From the NCBI GenBank assembly GCA_016872645.1, contig VGZH01000011.1, forward strand, positions 17,759 to 81,758: 64,000 bases of DNA, in the 5' to 3' direction. The first letter of the stretch is position 1. Each line of letters opens with the position of its first letter. Position numbers and translations under genes: made by a program. The notes beneath the pieces were generated by a model. That model ran no database searches and was not told the DNA's origin. It saw only the letters and a list, made by a program, of their open reading frames with translations. This stretch comes from Planctomycetota bacterium. Its GTDB lineage: Bacteria > Planctomycetota > Planctomycetia > Planctomycetales > Planctomycetaceae. Shown here piece after piece: positions 9,191 through 17,476 of this stretch.

Positions 9191-10186
9191 ATGACGACCG
9201 CATCCTCACCACGTTGGCTCTCGCGTTACGCCGTTTTTACGGCGGTGATCGCGTTGTTGCCAATTGGCATGGGTGCGCTCGTGACGACACTCGATGCGGG
9301 AATGGCGTTCTTGGATTGGCCCACCTCTGACGGACAGAACATGTTTCTGTATCCGTGGCTGCAAGACTTTCACGCGAACCGCGAGAAGTTCGTCGAACAC
9401 GGACATCGTTTGGCGGGAAGCTTGATCGGGATGTTTTCGATCGGTTTGGTGGCCCTGACGCTACGAACCGAATTACGTCGTTGGGTGCGTGCCTTCTCGG
9501 TGGGCATCCTGACGGCAGTGGTGTTGCAGGGATTGCTCGGTGGTTTTCGAGTGATCGCCGACGCGCGTGTGGCCGCGCTGGTTCACGGTTCGTTTGCCTC
9601 GCTGATCTTTTCGGCGATCACTCTCTTCGCGTTGGTGACCGGATCGAAATGGAAAAACGGCGGACGTACGGTGAATTCGACGGCGGTCATCTCGAACCAG
9701 TTGAAAATTCTCGCTGTCGCAACTCCGATCGTCTTATTTGGGCAGTCGTTGGTTGGCGGATTGGTCCGGCACTTGGGGCTGGCTTTGGACGAACACTTGG
9801 CCGGAGCCATTCTGGCGACGTTGTTGGCGGTGTCGCTGGTTGTCATCAGTTGGCGATCAGGCCAAAGATGGCTGCGTTCGGCGGGCGTCGGATTGCTGAT
9901 CGTCTTCCTTGTTCAGTTGGCGCTCGGAGCCGGAGCGTGGGTCACTCGGTTTGGATTTCCACCAGCGGGTTACGTGGCTGTGCAACAGGCTCCGGAGCAA
10001 ATTCTATTTCGAACGGCACACGCTGTGGCGGCGATGTTCGTGTTGATGATGTCGCTCCAAATCACGGCGCGCGTCTTGCGATTGAACTGGCTCGACCATG
10101 GATTACGTTGTCAAGATTCCAACCCCACGCTTGTTGGCACACACGTGTTGGAATCGCGATCGAAGTTCGCGGGAGGGCCCGCGTAA
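9191..10186 (+). CDS. ctaA: Heme A synthase (COX15/CtaA family)
   Basis: Predicted 331 aa, multi-pass membrane protein. It shows the family's conserved heme-ligand regions: FVEHGHRLAGSLIG in the N-terminal half, LVHGSF, and FRTAHAVAA in the C-terminal half. The enzyme converts heme O to heme A for subunit I. It lies 17 bases after ctaD and its TAA stop overlaps the ATG of ctaB (TAATG), so the two heme A biosynthesis steps look translationally coupled. Confidence 0.9.
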   Translation: MTTASSPRWLSRYAVFTAVIALLPIGMGALVTTLDAGMAFLDWPTSDGQNMFLYPWLQDFHANREKFVEHGHRLAGSLIGMFSIGLVALTLRTELRRWVRAFSVGILTAVVLQGLLGGFRVIADARVAALVHGSFASLIFSAITLFALVTGSKWKNGGRTVNSTAVISNQLKILAVATPIVLFGQSLVGGLVRHLGLALDEHLAGAILATLLAVSLVVISWRSGQRWLRSAGVGLLIVFLVQLALGAGAWVTRFGFPPAGYVAVQQAPEQILFRTAHAVAAMFVLMMSLQITARVLRLNWLDHGLRCQDSNPTLVGTHVLESRSKFAGGPA

Positions 10187-11121
10187 TGAGTACCCTCGTG
10201 GAACCACAAGTTACACTGGAACTCCCTTCGCCGTTGTCGGCACCGGTGCATGTCATTCCGCGTTGGCGCGAGTACCTCGCGCTCACCAAGCCACGCATCG
10301 CTGTGATGGGTTTGGTCACAGTCGCATTGGGCTTCCTGCTGGCGACCACCGGTGAGTGGTCGAGGATCACGTTGGGGCACTCGCTGTTGGGGATCGGTTT
10401 GATTGCAGCCAGTTGCAGTGCGCTCAATCAGTGGCTGGAGCGGGACTCAGATCGTTTGATGGCTCGCACGGCGAATCGCCCGTTGCCGAGCGGCCGGATG
10501 TCGCCCCACGAAGTTCTGGCATTTGGTCTCGGACTTTGGCTGCTCGGTGCAATCGAGCTGATTTGCTTCGTAAATGAACGGACCGCGGTGTTGGCTTCGG
10601 TAACTTTGTTGTTGTACGTCGTGATTTACACGCCGCTTAAGCGTCGCACTTCGTTATGCACGGCCATCGGAGCGATCCCCGGCGCCATGCCACCAGTCCT
10701 CGGATGGGTTGCTGCCGGAGGTGAGTTGGACGCTGGTGCGTTCGCGCTCTTCGCCACTTTGTTTGTCTGGCAATTCCCGCACTTCCTGGCGATCGCTTGG
10801 CTGTATCGCGAGCAATATGCGGCGGCTGGGTTGCGGATGTTGCCGCAAACGCGACCGGTTCCGCGAATTGTCGGTTGGATGTGCGTCGGCTATGCCTTGG
10901 CGGTGATTCCCGTCAGCTTGCTGCTTAGGGAGGCGGCCCTGGCAGGGGATCTGTTTGCGTTGTTCGCAATCGGCCTCGGTTTGGGCTACGTCGCGTTTTC
11001 CGTTCGCTTTCTGCTGGCCGAGTCGGTGCAGACGGCTCGCCAGTTGTTGTGGTTTTCGTTGGTGTATCTGCCGGCACTGTTGCTGGCTCTGACTTGGGAT
11101 CATTGGAGATTGTTGAGTTAG
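10186..11121 (+). CDS. ctaB: Protoheme IX farnesyltransferase (heme O synthase)
   Basis: Predicted 311 aa, UbiA superfamily with about eight transmembrane helices. The prenyl diphosphate and Mg-binding motif is NQWLERDSDRLMARTANRPL, close to the CtaB consensus, and a second loop carries DLFAL-like polar segments. The N-terminal YLALTKPRIAVM is typical of the family. It makes heme O from protoheme IX, the substrate of CtaA. The start at 10186 is set by overlap with the ctaA stop; a longer in-frame reading from 9355 runs through ctaA in another frame and is an artefact. Confidence 0.93.
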   Translation: MSTLVEPQVTLELPSPLSAPVHVIPRWREYLALTKPRIAVMGLVTVALGFLLATTGEWSRITLGHSLLGIGLIAASCSALNQWLERDSDRLMARTANRPLPSGRMSPHEVLAFGLGLWLLGAIELICFVNERTAVLASVTLLLYVVIYTPLKRRTSLCTAIGAIPGAMPPVLGWVAAGGELDAGAFALFATLFVWQFPHFLAIAWLYREQYAAAGLRMLPQTRPVPRIVGWMCVGYALAVIPVSLLLREAALAGDLFALFAIGLGLGYVAFSVRFLLAESVQTARQLLWFSLVYLPALLLALTWDHWRLLS

Positions 11122-11177
11122 TTCGACACGAGGCCCACGACTCGCACAGTCGTGGCACGAAGAATTCGGAAAGAGAT

Positions 11178-12146
11178 ATGTCGCAAACACCTACTGCCGG
11201 TCACGCGGTTCCGCCCATCAAGATGGGGTTGGCGATTTCCAACTCCAAGCTGTGCATGTGGCTGTTCCTCGGCACCGAGATCATGTTCTTTACGGCGTTC
11301 ATCGGCACGTACATCGTGCTGCGGATGGGGTCCAAAGGCTGGCCGACCGATCCCGATGTGACACACATCCGTGTCGCGGCTGGTGGCATCAACACGTTTG
11401 TGCTGATTCTCTCAAGTTACTTCGTCGTGGTGGCGCACGAAGCGATGGGGGCGCACGATTACGGCAGAGCTCGAAAATTCTTGCAGTGGACGTTTGCGTT
11501 GGCTTTGGTGTTTCTCGGCATTAAGGGGTACGAGTATTACGGCAAGATCGACCATGACATTCTGCCTGGCCACATCGCTGAAAACGATCAACAGGCAAAA
11601 GCGAAAGTGCTCCGAGAATCGGAAGCAGCGGTTGCGAAGCGACTGGAATATCTGGCCGCAGAAGCGATCAGTTCCAAAGTAGCCGAAAAACTGCCGGAGC
11701 CGAAGGACGATGCAACGAAGCTAAAGGCGTTGCTGGCTGAGGCTGGCAGCAAAGCAGAAGGCAAAGCGGGCGAGGAGTTTCGTGGCTTCGGCGAGATGTT
11801 CAAAAAGTTTGATTTGATGAAGCAAGGCATCCTGCGAGAAGACTTGTCGTTGGACGACGTCGAATCGCAGCTGACAGCACTGAAGGCCAATGAGCAATGG
11901 GGCTATGTTTTCAAGTCGGTCCACGAGCCGCATCCGATTCTGTACGGCAACATTTTCGCATCGTGCTACTTCCTGATGACTGGTTTCCACGCGCTGCATG
12001 TGATCATCGGCATGCTCTTGTTTTGGATCGTTCTAAAGCAGACCAACCTGCAAGGCTGGCATGACTTTGTAGAGAACAGCGGCTTGTATTGGCACTTCGT
12101 TGATTTGGTGTGGATCTTCCTGTTCCCGTTGCTCTACATCGTTTGA
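11178..12146 (+). CDS. ctaE: Cytochrome c oxidase subunit III with large hydrophilic insertion
   Basis: Predicted 322 aa. N-terminal helices (KLCMWLFLGTEIMFFTAFIG, then INTFVLILSSYFVVVAHEA and FALALVFLGIKGYEYY) and C-terminal helices (GFHALHVIIGMLLFW, YWHFVDLVWIFLFPLLYIV) are standard for subunit III, including the FHALHV and HFVDLVW signatures. Between them, roughly residues 125-250 form a charged, Ala- and Lys-rich insert without hydrophobic helices. Bacterial subunit III of this short type is usually near 200 aa, so the insert explains the excess. GGAAAGAG ends 3 bases before the ATG at 11178. The gene lies between ctaB and ctaF. Confidence 0.93.
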   Translation: MSQTPTAGHAVPPIKMGLAISNSKLCMWLFLGTEIMFFTAFIGTYIVLRMGSKGWPTDPDVTHIRVAAGGINTFVLILSSYFVVVAHEAMGAHDYGRARKFLQWTFALALVFLGIKGYEYYGKIDHDILPGHIAENDQQAKAKVLRESEAAVAKRLEYLAAEAISSKVAEKLPEPKDDATKLKALLAEAGSKAEGKAGEEFRGFGEMFKKFDLMKQGILREDLSLDDVESQLTALKANEQWGYVFKSVHEPHPILYGNIFASCYFLMTGFHALHVIIGMLLFWIVLKQTNLQGWHDFVENSGLYWHFVDLVWIFLFPLLYIV

Positions 12147-12205
12147 AGCTGCCAAATACTTGCCCTGCCGGGACAAACCCAGCGGGGATCTGAAGGACAT
12201 CATTC

Positions 12206-12580
12206 ATGCACGACGACCATTCTCAGCACGAGCATCCCAAGTACGCGGTTATCTTCGGGGCACTGTGTGTCTTCACGCTGATCTCGATCCTGGCGGACGT
12301 GGTGCATTTGCCCTGGGCAGTCAAAGTGGTGGCCGTGCTGTCGGTGGCAACGTGCAAGGCGCTGTGCGTCATGGCGTGGTTCATGCATTTGAAGTTCGAG
12401 CGGGGTTGGAAATATGTGCTGCTGGCACCAACGACGATTCTCGCGTTGGGACTGCCGCTGGCTCTGACTCCCGACATCGGCGAGCACTATTACCATCAGG
12501 ATGTGCCGCAGGCGGCGGATTTTGCGGAGCACGAAGCCCGCGCGGCGGCGCATCACGGATCGGCTGCCACTGAGCACTAA
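12206..12580 (+). CDS. ctaF: Cytochrome c oxidase subunit IV (caa3/bo3 type small subunit)
   Basis: Predicted 124 aa. It has a His-rich N-terminus (MHDDHSQHEHPKY), three hydrophobic segments with the family-typical CKALCVMAWFMHLKFER, and a His- and Ala-rich C-terminal tail. Length and position immediately after subunit III match the prokaryotic subunit IV family, which stabilises the oxidase in the membrane. Family assignment rests on the CKALCVMAWFMHL segment and gene order. Confidence 0.88.
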   Translation: MHDDHSQHEHPKYAVIFGALCVFTLISILADVVHLPWAVKVVAVLSVATCKALCVMAWFMHLKFERGWKYVLLAPTTILALGLPLALTPDIGEHYYHQDVPQAADFAEHEARAAAHHGSAATEH

Positions 12581-12601
12581 GATCGGTCGCTGTCCCGCAT
12601 C

Positions 12602-13549
12602 ATGATCGCCATCCGCGTTGATGATCTGTCTCATGCCTATGGCGATCGGCCGGCGCTCAATCGTGTGACGTTTGAGATTCGGCGGGGAGAGATCTTTGGA
12701 TTGCTCGGCCCGAATGGCGGCGGCAAGACGACGTTGTTTCGAGTTCTCTCGACACTGCTTGCGGTTCAGTCCGGGCGGGTGAAAGTGCTCGATCACGACG
12801 TCGCGACAAACTCGGCGGTGATTCGACAGCGGATCGGAGTCACGTTTCAAGCGCCAAGTTTGGATCGGCGACTGACGGTGCGGGAGAACCTCGTCCATCA
12901 GGGGCATCTTTACGGACTGCGTGGGCGGGATCTGGGAGCGCGGATTGACGATCGGCTGGCTCGGTTGGGGCTGACCGATCGAATGCACGCCTCGGTCAAT
13001 TCATTGTCTGGCGGCCTGCAACGCCGAGCCGAAATCGCGAAGGGAATGCTGCACGATCCGGAGTTGTTGTTGCTCGATGAACCAAGCACGGGACTCGACC
13101 CCGGTGCGCGGCATGATTTGTGGCGGTACTTGCAGCAGCTTCGGAGCGAGAACGGCGTGACGATCGTGGTGACGACGCACTTGATGGAAGAGGCCGAGAA
13201 GTGCGACAGTCTGGGCCTGCTGGATCGTGGTCAGTTAGTCGCGCTGGGTACTCCCGCTGAGTTGCGTGCGGAGATCGGCGGCGATTGCCTGACAATCGCG
13301 GCAGAGGAGCCAGCGAAATTGTCGGCGCGGATCGCCGAGCGATATGGGATCGAATCGAAGTTGCTCGGCGGGACGTTGCGGATTGAGCGTGCTCGGGGAC
13401 ACGAATTGTTGCGAGAACTTGTGGAAGCGTTTCCGGAAGAGATCACATCGGTGTCGCTCGGCAAGCCGTCACTGGAAGATGTGTTCATTGCCAAGACAGG
13501 GCATCGGTTTTGGAATGAAGCAGAAGACAACAACCGGGAAACCGGGTAA
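12602..13549 (+). CDS. ABC transporter ATP-binding protein
   Basis: Predicted 315 aa. Walker A is GPNGGGKTT, the Q-loop is in TFQAPSLDRRL, the signature is LSGGLQRRAE, Walker B is LLLLDEPSTGLD, and the switch His is in VVTTHLMEEAE. It is of the CcmA/NodI-like class that pairs with ABC-2 type permeases. It begins 22 bases after ctaF, and its permease gene follows 12 bases later. Placement between oxidase subunits and the SCO gene suggests a role in oxidase biogenesis; the substrate cannot be read from the sequence. Confidence 0.93.
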   Translation: MIAIRVDDLSHAYGDRPALNRVTFEIRRGEIFGLLGPNGGGKTTLFRVLSTLLAVQSGRVKVLDHDVATNSAVIRQRIGVTFQAPSLDRRLTVRENLVHQGHLYGLRGRDLGARIDDRLARLGLTDRMHASVNSLSGGLQRRAEIAKGMLHDPELLLLDEPSTGLDPGARHDLWRYLQQLRSENGVTIVVTTHLMEEAEKCDSLGLLDRGQLVALGTPAELRAEIGGDCLTIAAEEPAKLSARIAERYGIESKLLGGTLRIERARGHELLRELVEAFPEEITSVSLGKPSLEDVFIAKTGHRFWNEAEDNNRETG

Positions 13550-13561
13550 TCGAGAATCATC

Positions 13562-14422
13562 GTGGCATCAGTTAACCAAACACTCCGACAACAACTGCCG
13601 GCCTTCTGGCTGCCGATCTGGACGCTGACGTGGCGTGAGCTGCTGCGCTTTTTTCGGCAGCGGACGCGCGTCGTCGGGGCGCTGGGGCAGCCGTTGATCT
13701 TTTGGGTACTGTTCGGAGCGGGATTACGTGGATCGTTTCACGCCCCGGAGTGGGCACCCAGCGGGATGAGTTATCAGGAATACTTCTTCCCCGGCGTGAC
13801 GGTGATGATCGTGTTGTTCACGGCGATCTTCTCGACGATCTCGATTATCGAGGATCGTCGCGAAGGATTCTTGCAAGGAGTGCTCGTGGCGCCGGTGTCA
13901 CGTTTGGCGTTGGTGTTGGGGAAGCTGTCGGGGGGAACCTTGTTGGCACTGATCCAGGCGGCGTTGTTTTTAGTAATCGGGCCGCTGTTGTATTTTGTCG
14001 GACTGGGGCCGAGTCTGGGTTGGCATCTGTCGCCAGTCGGCTGGCTGGCGATGGTAGGCTTCCTTGGTTTGGTCGCGTTCGCACTGACGGCGTTGGGATA
14101 CTCGATGGCCTGGTCGCTCGATTCAACGCAGGGGTTTCACGCGTTGATGAGCGTTTTTCTCATGCCGATGTGGTTGCTGTCCGGGTCGTTCTTTCCGGTG
14201 CCGGAGTCGGGCTGGTTGTCGTGGGTGATGCGGTTGAACCCGTTGACTTACGGAGTTGCTGGCCTGCGGAGGTTGATGTCGCCGACATTGGCCGAGGTTG
14301 CGGCGAGCAGTTCGCTGCCGAACCTGTGGATCTGTGTCGCAGCGACGTGTGGATTCTGCCTGTTGACGGTGACGCTGGCCTGCTGGCTGACTCACCGCAG
14401 GAGCGTGATCAATGTCCGATAG
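13562..14422 (+). CDS. ABC-2 type transporter permease
   Basis: Predicted 286 aa from a GTG start, with about six transmembrane helices: QPLIFWVLFGAGL, the segment around VTVMIVLFTAIF, LALIQAALFLVIGPLLYF, LAMVGFLGLVAFALTALGY, LMSVFLMPMWLLSGSFFPV and a C-terminal helix. The LSGSFFPVPESGW element and the LNPLTYGVAGLR segment are typical of ABC-2 permeases (NodJ/CcmB-like). It is the membrane half of the exporter with the preceding ATPase and overlaps the SCO1-type gene by 11 bases, so all three are probably co-translated. Confidence 0.92.
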   Translation: MASVNQTLRQQLPAFWLPIWTLTWRELLRFFRQRTRVVGALGQPLIFWVLFGAGLRGSFHAPEWAPSGMSYQEYFFPGVTVMIVLFTAIFSTISIIEDRREGFLQGVLVAPVSRLALVLGKLSGGTLLALIQAALFLVIGPLLYFVGLGPSLGWHLSPVGWLAMVGFLGLVAFALTALGYSMAWSLDSTQGFHALMSVFLMPMWLLSGSFFPVPESGWLSWVMRLNPLTYGVAGLRRLMSPTLAEVAASSSLPNLWICVAATCGFCLLTVTLACWLTHRRSVINVR

Positions 14423-15245
14423 TTTTTCGTCCGAGACTTCGGCGCGAGCAAACAGCACTCCGGCACCGACGAATGGCTCGCCGAGCGTGCTGCGTTGGTT
14501 CTTCGTGATCAATGGTCTGTTCTGCTTCGTGTTGATCGGAGCTTGGGTCGCGTTCGGGATGCGCGGTCGCGGAGATTCGGACAACGCTGGCTTGAATCCG
14601 TTTGCTCGCGGAAAGGACACGATCGAAGAAGAGGACGACAACAACGGCCGACCAAAGGTCGTGAAGATCGAGATGAAGTGGAGCGAGAATGGCATCGCCG
14701 ATTTTGAACTCACCGAGCGCGATGGGCGAGTCGTTCACAAGTCGGACCTCGAAGGGCATCCGTGGGTCGTGAGCTTCATCTTCACGAACTGCGCGGGGCC
14801 CTGCGCGAAGGTCTCGTCGGCGATGCAGCGGTTGCAGAAGGAGTTCTTCGCGGAGACCGATCTGCGACTGGTGACGATCACGGTCGATCCGGAGCGAGAT
14901 CAGCCGGAGCAGCTTTCCAAGTACGCCGATGGATACGAGGCCGATCCCGATCGCTGGTTGTTTCTGACCGATCCAACAGGCAAGAAAGACAAAATCTATC
15001 CGATGATTAACGGGAGCTTCCTGATGCGCGTCGAAGAGGCGACGGGAGCGATGCGAGAGCCGGGATACGAATTCATCCACACGAACAACGTGCTGTTGGT
15101 CGACGAGCGCGGAGTCGTGCAAGGAAAGTGGCTCTCAACGGACGAGGCGGAGTTTTCGCAGTTGCGGCGTGAGTTGAAGAAGCGGCTGAAGAAAATCACG
15201 AAGGACGAAACACCCACTGACGAAAGAAAGTCGAAGCCCGAATGA
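14412..15245 (+). CDS. SCO1/SenC family copper chaperone
   Basis: Predicted 277 aa. An N-terminal membrane anchor (WFFVINGLFCFVLIGAWVAF) precedes a thioredoxin-like domain. The copper ligands are C127 and C131 in TNCAGPC (CxxxC) and a later His in YEFIHTNN. VTITVDPERD and DPDRWLFLTD are typical family blocks. SCO proteins deliver copper to, or reduce, the CuA site of subunit II, which fits the operon. The C-terminus is a charged Lys- and Arg-rich tail. It overlaps both neighbours (ATGA with the next gene). Confidence 0.93.
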   Translation: MSDSFSSETSARANSTPAPTNGSPSVLRWFFVINGLFCFVLIGAWVAFGMRGRGDSDNAGLNPFARGKDTIEEEDDNNGRPKVVKIEMKWSENGIADFELTERDGRVVHKSDLEGHPWVVSFIFTNCAGPCAKVSSAMQRLQKEFFAETDLRLVTITVDPERDQPEQLSKYADGYEADPDRWLFLTDPTGKKDKIYPMINGSFLMRVEEATGAMREPGYEFIHTNNVLLVDERGVVQGKWLSTDEAEFSQLRRELKKRLKKITKDETPTDERKSKPE

Positions 15246-15733
15246 CGAAGCCTGACGTTCCGGATTGGGTGCTGTGGTTGCCGCCGCTGAATGCGTCGCT
15301 AAACGGGTTGGCGACGGTCTTGTTGCTGCTCGGCTGGTGGATGATCCATCGCGGGAAGCGTGACGCTCACAAACGGACGATGCTGGGTGCGTTCGCTGTG
15401 TCGGCAGTGTTTCTAGCCTGTTATCTCGTGTATCATGGGATGCTCAAAAGCTACACGGGGAGCGGCTCGAAAGCCTTCACGGGAATTGGACTGATCCGGC
15501 CGGTTTACTACTCGATTCTGATCAGTCATGTGTTTTTGGCGTTCTTCGTGGCGGTGCTTGCTCCGCTGACGATTTGGAAAGGACTGGCGGCGGACAAGGT
15601 CGAGCGGCTCGGTCAGACCGCGGATTGGTCGGGACATCGGAAGATCGCGAAGGTGACATTTCCGATTTGGGTGTATGTTTCGGTGACAGGAGTGGTGATT
15701 TACTTCTTGGCGTATCACTGGCCGAGTTCATAA
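15242..15733 (+). CDS. DUF420 (CtaM/YozB-like) membrane protein
   Basis: Predicted 163 aa with four hydrophobic segments and conserved His in WWMIHRGKRDAHKRTM, YLVYHGM, ISHVFLA and TADWSGHRKIAKVTFPIW. This pattern matches DUF420; the Staphylococcus member CtaM is needed for aa3-type oxidase assembly (established for that member). Position at the end of a cta operon supports the same role here. It starts within the stop codon region of the SCO gene. Confidence 0.85.
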   Translation: MTKPDVPDWVLWLPPLNASLNGLATVLLLLGWWMIHRGKRDAHKRTMLGAFAVSAVFLACYLVYHGMLKSYTGSGSKAFTGIGLIRPVYYSILISHVFLAFFVAVLAPLTIWKGLAADKVERLGQTADWSGHRKIAKVTFPIWVYVSVTGVVIYFLAYHWPSS

Positions 15734-15769
15734 AATCTGTACCGTTCCGGTTGAACAGGGGGATTGAAG

Positions 15770-16090
15770 ATGACTCGCACAATATTGTTGCTAACCGCGT
15801 TAGTGTTGGGGATCGGAATGTTTGGCCCGGTGGTCCAGCCGGCTCAGGCCTGTCCGATGTGCAAGATCGCCAACGAGCAGGACTCGTTGCTACCGAAGGC
15901 TTACATGTATTCGATCCTCTTTATGATGGGGATGATCTTCAGTCTGGCGGGGGGCGTCGCGTTCTGCGTGTATTCGCTAAGCCGCCGAGAAAATGCGGCT
16001 CTCGAAGCCTTGGGGCAGTACGGTGGATTCACGGCCGACGCGAACTCACTGAATCTGTTGCCCGACGGTGCATCGCCGGCAACTGCCTGA
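15770..16090 (+). CDS. Small membrane protein with CPMC motif
   Basis: Predicted 106 aa. A signal peptide (TRTILLLTALVLGIGMFG, cleavage near QAQA) is followed at once by the motif ACPMC, then a second hydrophobic helix (YMYSILFMMGMIFSLAGGVAFC) and a polar tail. GGGGGA lies about 7 bases before the ATG at 15770. It is the last gene of the oxidase operon, so the exposed Cys pair could bind metal or act in thiol redox during oxidase assembly. That is speculation; I do not recognise a characterised family. Confidence 0.75.
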   Translation: MTRTILLLTALVLGIGMFGPVVQPAQACPMCKIANEQDSLLPKAYMYSILFMMGMIFSLAGGVAFCVYSLSRRENAALEALGQYGGFTADANSLNLLPDGASPATA

Positions 16091-16106
16091 AGTCCGATGG
16101 ATTCAA

Positions 16107-16179
16107 AATCAGCACGACACGCCGGCGAGTCATCGTATCCTGCGAGACTGTGACCACTCGCTTGCGCGTCGTGCTGATT
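16107..16179. terminator. Long inverted repeat between convergent genes
   Basis: Perfect 12-base arms AATCAGCACGAC (16107-16118) and GTCGTGCTGATT (16168-16179) enclose a partly self-complementary loop. It lies between the end of the oxidase operon and the oppositely oriented DUF983 gene, where a bidirectional terminator is expected. There is no clean U-tract, so the terminator role is inferred from position. Confidence 0.5.
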
Positions 16180-16195
16180 CTCAAATCACGGCGCC

Positions 16196-16609
16196 TCATT
16201 CTTGCGACGGCATTCGGTCGTCGTACTCATCGCCGCCGCCATCATCGGACTCGAAATCTGTCGAGTCGAAGTAGCAGTCGAAAGCCAGCCACAGACCGCG
16301 GGCGTAGCGGAACCAGAACAGCGGCCAGAGTACGCAATAGGCGGCCAGCGGCGGGACGACCCAATCCTTGGGAAGGTCGTAGCCGAAGTGCAAAATCATG
16401 TACGCGACGGCCATCGTTACGGTCGTCTGGCCGTAGTTGAAGTACGTTGAACCGAGAAAATAGCCGGGGGCTCGTTCGTACTTCAGGTTGCACGCGGAGC
16501 AACGCTCGTGCATGTGGAACCAGCCCGAAAAGAGCTTCCCTTCGCCGCAGCGCGGACAGCGAAGACGCATGGCTCGTGTCCAGAGTGTGGCGGGAGTGCG
16601 TTCGGGCAT
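16196..16609 (-). CDS. DUF983 family zinc-ribbon membrane protein
   Basis: Predicted 137 aa. N-terminal Cys pairs CPRC and CSAC form a likely zinc ribbon; RCPRCGEGKLFSGW and CNLKYERAPGYFLGS are hallmark blocks of DUF983. Two hydrophobic helices follow, and the C-terminus is acidic (SDDGGGDEYDD). DUF983 genes are often found near oxidase genes, as here, though this copy is on the opposite strand. Function is not established. Confidence 0.85.
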   Translation of the reverse strand: MPERTPATLWTRAMRLRCPRCGEGKLFSGWFHMHERCSACNLKYERAPGYFLGSTYFNYGQTTVTMAVAYMILHFGYDLPKDWVVPPLAAYCVLWPLFWFRYARGLWLAFDCYFDSTDFESDDGGGDEYDDRMPSQE

Positions 16610-16673
16610 GAGGCGTGAGGCAGGTGATTTATGAGTGTCGATCGTGCCATTGGGTCAGCCTGGTAAGACTGAC

Positions 16674-17474
16674 CTACAGAAACTTCACCGGATCGTACTC
16701 GCTTTGGCTGGCTTGGACGACCAGTTCGGCGAATCGAGCGTGCAGCACGTTCGCGAGTTGTTCCATCGCAGGGCGTTCGGTCGCGAAGTGGCCAGGCAGG
16801 ATGAGCGCGATGTTTGACGACTCGGCTTCGAGACACGAGTGGAATCGAGCCTCGCCGGTCAGTAGCGCCTCGCAGCCGTGTTGGGCCGCGTCGCGTAGAA
16901 ACTCGGCGGCCGCTCCGCAGGCGATACCCAACTTTGTGATGGGACGGTCCAGGTCGCCGACGAATTGCACGGTCGAGACTCGCAGAGCCGGTTTGATCCG
17001 CTCGATAAATTCGCGCAGTGACGTCGCGTGCGGCAGCGTACCGAAGCGTCCGGAACCGATCGGCGATGAGTTGCGGTCGCTTCTGACGTTGGGCCGCAGC
17101 GGTTGAACGTCTTGCAGTTCCAGCAGTCGCGCGAGTTGGGCGTTGATGCCGTCGGCCGCGCTGTCGTAGCTGGTGTGCGGACTGTAGACGGAAATACCGG
17201 ATCGGATCAGCGATAGCAGCATTCGGCCTTCGGAGGTCTCGGCGGTCAGTCGCTGAACGGGGCGGAAGAGGACTGGATGATGCGTAACGATCAACTGCAC
17301 TCCGCGCGCGATCGCTTCGTCGGCGACGTTTGCAGTCAGCGTCAGGCAGGTGAGCACCGATCGAATTTCGTCCGCAGGGTCGCCGATCAGCAAGCCGACG
17401 TTGTCCCAATCTTCGGCAAGTTCTGGCGGAGCGAACTCGCGCAGAAACGAGATGACCTCTTGCAGTCGGATCAC
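16674..17474 (-). CDS. Nif3-like dinuclear metal centre protein
   Basis: Predicted 266 aa. Family blocks are AEDWDNVGLLIGDP near the N-terminus, LIVTHHPVLFRPV with the metal-binding His pair, VYSPHTSYD, and a C-terminal LPGHFATERPAMEQL with a further metal-ligand His and Glu. The protein family (YbgI/YqfO) binds two metals in a toroidal hexamer; it is a hydrolase-like protein often annotated as a GTP cyclohydrolase I type 2 homologue. The GTG at 17474 follows GGAG by 6 bases and lies just after the DUF1501 stop; a TTG at 17486 would overlap that gene. Confidence 0.9.
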   Translation of the reverse strand: MIRLQEVISFLREFAPPELAEDWDNVGLLIGDPADEIRSVLTCLTLTANVADEAIARGVQLIVTHHPVLFRPVQRLTAETSEGRMLLSLIRSGISVYSPHTSYDSAADGINAQLARLLELQDVQPLRPNVRSDRNSSPIGSGRFGTLPHATSLREFIERIKPALRVSTVQFVGDLDRPITKLGIACGAAAEFLRDAAQHGCEALLTGEARFHSCLEAESSNIALILPGHFATERPAMEQLANVLHARFAELVVQASQSEYDPVKFL

Positions 17475-17476
17475 GG

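Noticed and set aside
9355..10185. Upstream extension of ctaB in the same frame
   Set aside because: It runs through ctaA in another frame, and the family N-terminus begins after ATG 10186.
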